A stretch of 11,530 nt of DNA, taken from the NCBI GenBank assembly GCA_003978395.1, contig QNZV01000028.1, forward strand, positions 1 through 11,530. Reading direction: 5' to 3'. How positions within the stretch are numbered: position 1 is the first letter of the stretch; every line of letters begins with the position of its first letter. The notes beneath the pieces were generated by a model that saw nothing but the letters and a program-made list of their open reading frames with translations, had not been told where the DNA came from and ran no database searches. Position numbers and translations under genes: made by a program. This DNA is from Sulfurovum sp. Lineage in GTDB: Bacteria > Campylobacterota > Campylobacteria > Campylobacterales > Sulfurovaceae. Positions 1 through 5,874 of this stretch are shown piece after piece.

Positions 1-762
1 AAGATTTTCATCAAAATAGGCATGGTCTTCTAAAAGATACTCTCCTACAATATTTTTTGTTAGCAAAAATGGTTTTAATCGTTTAGGATTCGAGATAGCT
101 GTTACAAGCAACATCTTTTCCGTCTCATTTTCAAAAGTCACTTCTCTTTTAAAATCAATCTCTTCATAAAGATTCAAATCCGAAAAAAATTTGCAAAAAT
201 AGAACTCACGAAAAGGTCCAGCAGGAAAAGGAAGATAATTTTTAATATTTTTTGGAAAAAGAAGGATTTCAAACTTTTTAATCTCTACACGATTAAATCC
301 ATCGTCTAAAAAAATAATCTTTGCTCCTCTACTAAGGGCTAAATCAATAGCAACTTGACGATTTTCACTCACAATTACCGAAGCTTTTTTTAAAGATTTT
401 GCCATGAGCATAGCTTCATCTCCTGAAGCAAAAACATCTGTCAAGATATGACCATCACAGCTAACTTCAACCAAACCCTTACTTTGTCTACCATAACCAC
501 GAGAGATAATAGTAACCTTATCATAACGCAAAGCCAATGCAATGACAAAAGGTGTTTTTCCAGACCCTCCTACCGTTAGGTTTCCAATACTAATAATGGG
601 AATAGAGTACTCTTTTTTGGGGGTAAAAACTCTTCTAAAAAACATAACAGTTGCATAGAGTAAAGCTAAGGGAGAGAGGAGAGAGATGATAACCCAATCA
701 AAAACATTGGGTTTAAAAAAAAGTCTCTCAAAAAAAGAGACAGAATTTTTATGCTGACTCAT
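1..762 (-). CDS. lpxK: Tetraacyldisaccharide 4'-kinase LpxK, partial (C-terminus beyond the left edge)
   Basis: LpxK phosphorylates the 4' position of tetraacyldisaccharide 1-phosphate to give lipid IVA, a late step of lipid A synthesis on the inner face of the cytoplasmic membrane. I translated this frame by hand. It is open for 254 codons from an ATG at 762 and runs off the left edge; full-length family members are about 310-330 aa. Visible features are an N-terminal membrane-associating hydrophobic stretch (about residues 20-42), the unusual Walker A loop GNLTVGGSGKTP (60-71), an SRGYGR motif (87-92), the catalytic LDDGF motif (152-156) and DHAYF near residue 246. The residue after DDGF is Asn157, where Gln is usual. 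The ATG follows the stop of the upstream aminotransferase-like gene with no gap (TAA then ATG) and has no obvious Shine-Dalgarno sequence, so translation is probably coupled. Identity is secure; only the C-terminal quarter is missing. Confidence 0.95.
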   Translation of the reverse strand, partial: MSQHKNSVSFFERLFFKPNVFDWVIISLLSPLALLYATVMFFRRVFTPKKEYSIPIISIGNLTVGGSGKTPFVIALALRYDKVTIISRGYGRQSKGLVEVSCDGHILTDVFASGDEAMLMAKSLKKASVIVSENRQVAIDLALSRGAKIIFLDDGFNRVEIKKFEILLFPKNIKNYLPFPAGPFREFYFCKFFSDLNLYEEIDFKREVTFENETEKMLLVTAISNPKRLKPFLLTKNIVGEYLLEDHAYFDENL

Positions 763-1899
763 TTAAATATGAGCAGTAGCCACTTTTTTAACTGCATCAC
801 ATACAGCACTAACCTCTTCATTTGTCAATGAAGGATAGATAGGTAGAGACATTACACGTTGAAAACATCCCAATGCTATAGAGTAATCAAATACTTTCAT
901 TGAATATTTTTGCTTATAGTACTCTGTTAAATGTAGAGGCATATAATGTACAGAGATATTTATCCCCTCTTTTTTGAGTGCATTAACAAAAAAATCACGG
1001 TTTTTATCAATTTCAACAATATATTGACTAGCAATATTACCCTCTACCAAATTTGGTAAACGTACATGTTTTAAATCTGCAAGAGCTTCATTATACTTAG
1101 AAGCAATCTCTTGTCTTCGCTTTATTTTCTTTTTTAAAGCTTCAAAATCAGCTAAACAATATGCTGCTTCAAGTTGCCCTAAATCATACTTCCAACCAAT
1201 ATCAACAACATCATAAATATAATTAACATTTCCAAACTCATCACGAGCTTTACCTTTCATTCCATGAAAAGCCAAAAGGTCTGCACGTTCATGTATTTTA
1301 AAGTCATTTGTAACCAACATACCTGCATTTACAATAGAATTACATAAATGTGGAGCAAAAGAGAAAATTGTAATGTCTGCTCCTGTATTTCCAATATAAT
1401 TACCTTGATATCTTGCACCCATTGCATTAGATGCATCCTCTATAACTTTTACTTTATACTCTTTTGCTAAAGCATAAACTTTTTCCAAATCAAGAATGTT
1501 TCCTGCCATATGGTTAACAACAATTGCTTTTAACTTTTTACTTTGGTTCTTTTTTAAAGCAGCTTCTAACTTTATTAAATCTATATTGTAATTTCTACTT
1601 TCAATATCTATAAAAATTGGTTCAGCGTCAAAATGTCTAACTGCCTGAGGAATAGAAGGGAAAACATTAATACTACAAATTACCTTATCACCACGTTTAA
1701 AATTTAAAGCACACATTGCTAAATGTAATGCAGAAGTACCACTACTGGTTGCGATTGCGTATTTACACCCAATAAATTCTCTAAATGAGTTCTCCAACTT
1801 TTCAACTTTTTGATTATCCGAAAATGTTAGAACATCATCTATATATTGTTTTGTATTATCATCAATTGATGGTTTAAAAAACTCTATTTTTTTTTGCAT
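763..1899 (-). CDS. DegT/DnrJ/EryC1/StrS-family aminotransferase-like protein lacking the PLP lysine
   Basis: This 378-aa protein has the full length and fold signature of the DegT/DnrJ/EryC1 sugar-aminotransferase family (PLP fold type I). Signs include GTSALHLAM (54-62), the VNHMAGN strand (128-134), VIEDASNAMGA (152-162, Asp155 at the PLP pyridine-binding position), the FSF strand (179-181), a GMKG..YDVVDIGWKYDLGQLEAA region (about 213-246) and a C-terminal VHYMPLHL / LPIYPSLTNEE section (317-362). The lysine that normally forms the Schiff base, expected in a segment like FSFxxxKN, is absent. The sequence reads FSFAPHLCNS, placing Leu185 there, and the following EGG becomes NAG. The family's phosphate-contacting Asn in GYNY is Lys237. 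It may be a pseudo-enzyme or have altered chemistry, so nucleotide-sugar transamination should not be assumed. The ATG at 1899 has a weak SD and is followed by nine As. It lies directly upstream of lpxK in an apparent operon. Confidence 0.85.
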   Translation of the reverse strand: MQKKIEFFKPSIDDNTKQYIDDVLTFSDNQKVEKLENSFREFIGCKYAIATSSGTSALHLAMCALNFKRGDKVICSINVFPSIPQAVRHFDAEPIFIDIESRNYNIDLIKLEAALKKNQSKKLKAIVVNHMAGNILDLEKVYALAKEYKVKVIEDASNAMGARYQGNYIGNTGADITIFSFAPHLCNSIVNAGMLVTNDFKIHERADLLAFHGMKGKARDEFGNVNYIYDVVDIGWKYDLGQLEAAYCLADFEALKKKIKRRQEIASKYNEALADLKHVRLPNLVEGNIASQYIVEIDKNRDFFVNALKKEGINISVHYMPLHLTEYYKQKYSMKVFDYSIALGCFQRVMSLPIYPSLTNEEVSAVCDAVKKVATAHI

Positions 1900-1934
1900 A
1901 TTATTTCACTTTATTAATTTTTTATCCAACTACT

Positions 1935-1940
1935 AGTATA
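1935..1940 (-). promoter_or_regulatory. Candidate -10 box for the aminotransferase-like gene and lpxK
   Basis: On the minus strand this reads TATACT, one base from the TATAAT consensus. It lies in the 104-bp gap between the DUF455 stop and the aminotransferase-like start, and would give a leader of roughly 28 nt. It sits inside a perfect 10-bp palindrome (TAGTATACTA, 1934-1943), which could be a small operator or chance in AT-rich DNA. No convincing -35 box is visible. Confidence 0.4.
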
Positions 1941-2003
1941 CTATATTTTCATTAAATTTCATGTTAATACAAATTAATTTTAATACTTTTTGTTATTAAA
2001 TAT

Positions 2004-2819
2004 TCAATTACACTCAATATTTCCCAATTTTTTTAACTCAACAGATGAAAATCCAGCTTTTTGTCGAGCATCAACATTCATATGTGGGCGATATTTACTT
2101 AAAAGTTTATACTTATTTAATATTTCAAAGTAGATAGAGTAGTCTAAACTCTCTTTGTCACAAAGATATTTAAACCATCTGTCTCCTTTTTGAACATGCA
2201 CAATCTCTTCATCATAAATAATATTAAGAGCATCAATCAATTTTTTGACATGAGGAAGTTTACGTTTGTTATCCAATTTTTTAATTATTTGAGGGTTAAC
2301 ATCCAATCCACTTGCTTCATAATAACGAGGAATAATTGCCATACGGTCTAAAATATCTTCTGCTGTGTGCGTAGCTGCATCAAAAAGTCCACAATGTACG
2401 GGAAAATCTCCATAAGAAAATCCTAAATCAGTTAATAAGTCATTTAACATTTTATAGTGTCTAATCTCATCATCTGCTACCTCTAACCAATCACGTTTAT
2501 ACTCTATAGGCATTTCAGGAAATCTGTAAACAGCATCCAATGCTAAATCAATTGCTGAATACTCAATATGGGCAATAGCATGCACCAAAGTAGCCAACCC
2601 CTCTTTTGTATCAAAATCTTTTCGAGTTTTCAATGCTTTGGGTTCTACAATTGCACACCTATTACTATACGATGGCTCTTTAAAGAGAAGTGGAGAGAAT
2701 CCTTGGTAGGATATAAATTCATTTTGGCTACAATACTCACTACATTGTTGTGTGAGTTTTTCTTTGATTTCGATGCAATCACTTGTAATCGCTTCTTCTA
2801 AAACTTTATATATATTCAT
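2004..2819 (-). CDS. DUF455 ferritin-like protein, putative di-iron carboxylate protein
   Basis: This 271-aa soluble protein belongs to the DUF455 / COG2833 ferritin-like family, whose biochemical role is not established. Four-helix-bundle metal-ligand motifs are visible in order: HAIAHIEYSAIDLA (80-93, with His84 and Glu86), ADDEIRHY (115-122, Glu118 and His121), a middle helix containing RYYEASGLD (165-173, Glu168) and YDEEIVHVQKGD (202-213, Glu204/Glu205 and His208). This ExxH-type spacing fits a di-iron site like those of MiaE and other ferritin-like oxygenases. The start at 2819 is the only plausible one because no other Met occurs until residue 103. It diverges from the metallo-hydrolase gene across only 39 bp. 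Its stop lies 104 bp before the next minus-strand gene, so it may be transcribed alone. The family call is firm; the metal site and any reaction are inferred. Confidence 0.9.
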   Translation of the reverse strand: MNIYKVLEEAITSDCIEIKEKLTQQCSEYCSQNEFISYQGFSPLLFKEPSYSNRCAIVEPKALKTRKDFDTKEGLATLVHAIAHIEYSAIDLALDAVYRFPEMPIEYKRDWLEVADDEIRHYKMLNDLLTDLGFSYGDFPVHCGLFDAATHTAEDILDRMAIIPRYYEASGLDVNPQIIKKLDNKRKLPHVKKLIDALNIIYDEEIVHVQKGDRWFKYLCDKESLDYSIYFEILNKYKLLSKYRPHMNVDARQKAGFSSVELKKLGNIECN

Positions 2820-2825
2820 GACAAG

Positions 2826-2834
2826 ATTATACCA
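2826..2834 (-). promoter_or_regulatory. Extended -10 promoter of the DUF455 gene, apparently giving a leaderless mRNA
   Basis: On the minus strand this reads TGGTATAAT, a perfect extended -10 (TGnTATAAT) of the kind used by the main sigma factor in Campylobacterota, with AT-rich DNA upstream. Only six bases separate TATAAT from the ATG at 2819, so transcription would be expected to start at or next to the A of the start codon. No Shine-Dalgarno sequence is present, which agrees with a leaderless message. Confidence 0.65.
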
Positions 2835-2858
2835 AATAAAATAGGAAATCTAAATAAG

Positions 2859-3461
2859 ATGGAAATTAAAATTCAACCTATGGGTGCAACCCAAACCAAC
2901 TGCTATATTGTTACAATAGACAATAAAGACCTAATTATTGACCCTGGAATGAATGCCACCTCATGGGTACTAAATAACACAACAAATCCTGTTGCTATTT
3001 TAAATACTCATGGACACTATGACCACGTTTGGTCAAATGCCCAATTAAAAGAGAGACTAAAAATACCTATCTATATTAATAAAGATGATGCTTTTATGCT
3101 AGAAAAATGTATTTTAGGACAAAATCCTCCACAAAGTGAGGCAGATTTTTTAGTACAAGGGGATGAACTCTTAACTATTGATGGAATCAAGGTTCAATAC
3201 CGTCAATTTGCAGGACATACTCCAGGAAACTCTATTATAGAGATAGAAGATGTTTGGTTTTCAGGAGATTTTCTTTTTCAACAATCCATAGGACGTTGGG
3301 ATTTTCCCTTTTCCTCAGGAGAAGCAATGAGTAAAAGTTTGGAAAAAGCAATGAAAATTGAAAATAATTTTACAATATATCCTGGTCATGGTATGAGTAC
3401 CACATTACGACAAGAACAAAAAGGAATGCCTATGTGGCTCAATTATGTAAAAAACAACTAA
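2859..3461 (+). CDS. MBL-fold hydrolase, glyoxalase II (GloB)-like
   Basis: This 200-aa cytoplasmic metallo-beta-lactamase-fold hydrolase resembles the short hydroxyacylglutathione-hydrolase-like proteins common in bacteria. All metal ligands are visible: the THGHYDH motif (His51, His53, Asp55, His56), GHTPG with His120, FSGDFLF with Asp137, and YPGHG with His177. SIGRWDFP (143-150) corresponds to the SIGRTDLP signature of the GloB-like subgroup. At about 200 aa it lacks the C-terminal substrate-binding extension of true glyoxalase II, so the thioester substrate is unknown. An AGGA at 2843-2846 is a possible ribosome site, though its 12-nt spacing is long. It diverges from the DUF455 gene and converges on the hsrA-like regulator, so it is probably monocistronic. 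I recall a related hydrolase near lpxK in Campylobacter (Cj0809c); that comparison is from memory. Confidence 0.92.
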   Translation: MEIKIQPMGATQTNCYIVTIDNKDLIIDPGMNATSWVLNNTTNPVAILNTHGHYDHVWSNAQLKERLKIPIYINKDDAFMLEKCILGQNPPQSEADFLVQGDELLTIDGIKVQYRQFAGHTPGNSIIEIEDVWFSGDFLFQQSIGRWDFPFSSGEAMSKSLEKAMKIENNFTIYPGHGMSTTLRQEQKGMPMWLNYVKNN

Positions 3462-3478
3462 TATTTTATTCAAGAAGA

Positions 3479-3499
3479 ACTCTAGCTTTAGGCTAGAGT
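3479..3499. terminator. Stem-loop at convergent gene ends, probable bidirectional terminator
   Basis: ACTCTAGC (3479-3486) and GCTAGAGT (3492-3499) form a perfect 8-bp stem around a 5-nt loop. On the plus strand it lies 17 nt past the hydrolase stop and is followed by CTGCTTTTC. On the minus strand it covers the last codons and stop of the regulator gene and is followed by a T-rich TTCTTCTT. The U-tracts are weak, so efficiency is uncertain, but the position between two convergent genes supports the call. Confidence 0.6.
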
Positions 3500-4165
3500 C
3501 TGCTTTTCATAAGAGAATTTATACCCTCTTCTACGAACAGTATGAATAACTTGAAAACCTAAAATACTTTTTAATCTTTTTCTAATTTGATTAATTGCTA
3601 CTTCAACAGTATTATCAGAAACATATTCAGGCTCTTCCCAAAGAGCATTAATAATCTCATCTTTAGAGAAAACTCTCTCTTCTCTCAATGCTAAATATGC
3701 CAAAATATCAAATGTTTTACCATTCAAAGATACTATCTTATCATCATATTCTATTTTTTTATTAACAATATCGATAACCAATTTTCCAACATCTATTTTT
3801 GTTCCAAAAAGTTTTCTCATATTTGAGAGAACTCTCACTGCGATAAGCTCTACAGAATCAATATGATTAATCAATACATCATCTACACCTAAAGAAAAAA
3901 GAGGGATTTGATTATCAATATCTTTTGTTAAAACAATAATCTTTGTCTCTCTTTTTTTCTTCTTTACTTCATTGCTGTACTTTTCTAAGGTATAGCGTTC
4001 TCCTTCATCTACAATAATGATTAGTTCATAGTGTCGAAAGTCTGTAAAATTTGTTGCATCGTATAAATCTCTTGCATTATCAACAATACATATAAAATAC
4101 TTTTCAAGCTCAATTTCCAGTTCTTTTATAAACTCATCATCAAAACCAATGGTTAATATTCTCAT
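3488..4165 (-). CDS. hsrA: Orphan OmpR-family response regulator, HsrA/CosR-type, with atypical receiver
   Basis: This 225-aa regulator has an N-terminal receiver-like domain (about 1-115) and a C-terminal winged helix-turn-helix (about 125-220). The DNA-binding half, with ALWEEPEYVS (174-183), VEVAINQIRKRL (187-198) and TVRRRGYKF (209-217), closely matches my recollection of HP1043/HsrA and Cj0355c/CosR. Those are essential orphan regulators of growth, respiration and oxidative stress in Campylobacterota. The receiver is degenerate. Where IxxLD normally places the phospho-Asp there is Val52 followed by Asp53, and the conserved Lys is Asn100 (DDVLINH), although the acidic pair Asp9-Asp10 remains. 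Phosphorylation-independent action, as known for HP1043, is therefore likely. No histidine kinase gene is adjacent. The start at 4165 is supported by AGGA five bases upstream. It is preceded by a 168-bp control region and its 3' end overlaps a terminator hairpin. In Campylobacter the name cosR would be used. Confidence 0.9.
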   Translation of the reverse strand: MRILTIGFDDEFIKELEIELEKYFICIVDNARDLYDATNFTDFRHYELIIIVDEGERYTLEKYSNEVKKKKRETKIIVLTKDIDNQIPLFSLGVDDVLINHIDSVELIAVRVLSNMRKLFGTKIDVGKLVIDIVNKKIEYDDKIVSLNGKTFDILAYLALREERVFSKDEIINALWEEPEYVSDNTVEVAINQIRKRLKSILGFQVIHTVRRRGYKFSYEKQTLA

Positions 4166-4333
4166 TATTATCCTAATTTATGATATAGTAAAAAGTTATA
4201 TCAAAATAACACTTATTTAAAGATAAGATATTTTTTTAATACTTTTAATTATATTTTGTTAAAGTTATTTCGATTAACTTATATTACTTTAATTATACCT
4301 TATTTTTCACTCATTTAAAAATAAATTTGCTAA
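4166..4333 (-). promoter_or_regulatory. Control region of the hsrA-like gene: several -10 boxes and an inverted repeat
   Basis: This very AT-rich 168-bp gap separates the cmoB stop from the hsrA-like start. On the minus strand the best promoter is TGATATAAC (4195-4203), an extended -10 that predicts a leader of about 23 nt ending in AGGA and then ATG. Two further TATAAT boxes lie upstream (4248-4253 and 4292-4297). AAGTTA (4262-4267) and TAACTT (4275-4280) form a perfect inverted repeat with a 7-nt spacer just downstream of the most distal -10. Because HP1043 and CosR are reported to bind their own promoters, this repeat is a candidate autoregulatory site. No clear GC-rich terminator for cmoB is visible here. 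Confidence 0.5.
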
Positions 4334-5257
4334 TTAATCTATTTTCTTTAGCTTTTTAGCCTTTATATAGACTCTTTTAGGTGCTGGATACCCTTCAACC
4401 GTTTTATTTTGATTATTTTTATCTAAAAAATCATCCAATGATTGTGTATTAATCCATTCTGTTCTACGTTGCTCAGAAGCTTCTGTTTTAACAATATCCA
4501 ACACTTCAATCTCATCAAAACCTGCTCTATAGCACCAATTTTTTAACGCCGATACAGTAGGAATAAAGTAGATATTTCGCATCTTAGAGTAACGATCACG
4601 AGGGGTTAAACAGACATCCTCTTCTCCATCAATCATAAAAGTATCTAAAATAAGTTCTCCTCCATTATTTAAGCCTTTGAAAAGAGATTTTAACATACCA
4701 ATAGGGTCAGCCCTATGATATAGTACCCCCAAGCAGAAGAGCAAATCAAATTTATGCTCATAAAACTCTACATGCTCCACACCTAAAAGCTCATATTTTA
4801 TATCACTTTTTATAAAATGATTTAAAAACTTAAATTGACAATAAGTTACACAAGAGGGGTCAAAACCAACTAATAATTTAGGTTTTTCTTCCATCATCCT
4901 AAAAAGATAATAACCATTGTTACATCCTATGTCCCCAACTATTTTATCTTTTAGATTGAAATGTGGACGTAATAAGTTATATTTTAAATTACTTCTCCAT
5001 TCACTATCAATAAAAGTTTCAGAGACTTGAAATGGACCTTTTCGCCAAGGGTGCATGAGTTTTGCTGAATCATAAATATATTGTTCTTCTTTCGAAGTTA
5101 ATCCACTCGTTATTATCTCAACAGTATCGCCAAGCTTAATCTGTATATTGGAGGGGTTAGGGAGAGCTAGAATAGCTTCCCAATAACGTTTTATATTTTT
5201 CCAGTCAAGGCATTTTAAACGCTCTTGACGCAATAAGTTAAGGTCTATATTCTGCAT
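4334..5257 (-). CDS. cmoB: tRNA U34 carboxymethyltransferase CmoB
   Basis: CmoB transfers a carboxymethyl group from carboxy-S-adenosylmethionine to 5-hydroxyuridine at the wobble position of certain tRNAs, forming cmo5U and broadening codon reading. The 307-aa protein has the family's N-terminal region with MHPWRKGPF (68-76, the substrate-binding Trp-Arg-Lys segment), then FIDSEWRS (82-89), a Rossmann methyltransferase core with VGDIGCNNGYYLFRM (107-121) and GFDPS (131-135), the CLGVLYHRADP motif (175-185) and a C-terminal EGYPAPKRVYIK (288-299). E. coli CmoB is about 323 aa, so this is full length. The partner CmoA, which makes the cofactor, is not in the window. The ATG shares one base with the stop of the upstream cyclophilin gene (TAATG), indicating translational coupling as the last gene of the operon beginning near 8279. 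Confidence 0.95.
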   Translation of the reverse strand: MQNIDLNLLRQERLKCLDWKNIKRYWEAILALPNPSNIQIKLGDTVEIITSGLTSKEEQYIYDSAKLMHPWRKGPFQVSETFIDSEWRSNLKYNLLRPHFNLKDKIVGDIGCNNGYYLFRMMEEKPKLLVGFDPSCVTYCQFKFLNHFIKSDIKYELLGVEHVEFYEHKFDLLFCLGVLYHRADPIGMLKSLFKGLNNGGELILDTFMIDGEEDVCLTPRDRYSKMRNIYFIPTVSALKNWCYRAGFDEIEVLDIVKTEASEQRRTEWINTQSLDDFLDKNNQNKTVEGYPAPKRVYIKAKKLKKID

Positions 5258-5874
5258 TAATTATTAACAAAAACCTTAATCATTTTTTGCTCAACAACAG
5301 GTCTATCTGCTCTTCCTGTTTTTGTATTTTCAATTTTTCTGACAACTTTCTGACCAGAAACCACTTCTCCAAAAATAGTATACCCTCCATTTAAGAATGG
5401 TGTTGCTTTAGTGGTAATAAAAAACTGACTACCATTTGTATTTGGTCCATGATTTGCCATTGCCAATAAAAAGGGTCTATCAAAAACTACATTTTTAGCA
5501 TGCTCATTAACAAACTCTTTTTTCCAAATAGATTCGCCTCCTCTACCTGTACCTGTAGGGTCACCACCTTGAATCATAAAATCTTTAATAACTCTATGAA
5601 AAATCAAACCATTAAAATAACCCTCTTTTGCATGAGTAACGAAGTTTTCAACAGCCAATGGAGCTACTTTTGGAAACATTTTTAAAACAATATCCCCTTG
5701 ATTCGTTTTCAAAGTAACCAAAAGTTCTTCTTGATTTTTTTTATCAGAGCTTTCAACTTTAATTGTCTCATTTACCTTTACAACTTCAGGGCTTGTTCCG
5801 TTTGAATCTTTAGCATTACATCCTGTAAATATTACAAGAAGCATGGCTATTGTTGCTAATACTATTTTTTTCAT
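5257..5874 (-). CDS. Cyclophilin-type peptidyl-prolyl cis-trans isomerase, lipoprotein
   Basis: This 205-aa protein is a cyclophilin that speeds up prolyl bond isomerisation during folding. The N-terminus MKKIVLATIA.. leads to FTGC (16-19), a slightly atypical lipobox with Phe at -3, so it is probably a lipoprotein anchored in the envelope at Cys19. A linker of about 30 residues precedes the cyclophilin domain (about 51-203). That domain shows NFVTHAKEGYFNGLIFHRVI (77-96, catalytic Arg94), FMIQGGDPTGTGRGGESI (99-116), NTNGSQFFIT (145-154) and NGGYTIFGEV (162-171). The drug-binding Trp of eukaryotic cyclophilins is absent, as is usual in bacteria. Its ATG overlaps the upstream stop (ATGA) and its stop overlaps the cmoB start, so it is translated within the rny-cmoB operon. 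Isomerase identity is firm; periplasmic location follows from the signal sequence. Confidence 0.93.
   Translation of the reverse strand: MKKIVLATIAMLLVIFTGCNAKDSNGTSPEVVKVNETIKVESSDKKNQEELLVTLKTNQGDIVLKMFPKVAPLAVENFVTHAKEGYFNGLIFHRVIKDFMIQGGDPTGTGRGGESIWKKEFVNEHAKNVVFDRPFLLAMANHGPNTNGSQFFITTKATPFLNGGYTIFGEVVSGQKVVRKIENTKTGRADRPVVEQKMIKVFVNN

Noticed and set aside
1980..2003. Imperfect stem (TAATAC..GTTATTA) downstream of the DUF455 gene as a terminator
   Set aside because: Short, AT-only and with a bulge; too weak to distinguish from background.
2568..2801. Plus-strand open frame of 77 codons inside the DUF455 gene
   Set aside because: It lies wholly antisense to a conserved gene with recognisable metal-site motifs, has no recognisable content and no ribosome site.
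5500..5685. Plus-strand open frame inside the cyclophilin gene
   Set aside because: Antisense shadow of a well-supported gene; no motif or ribosome site.
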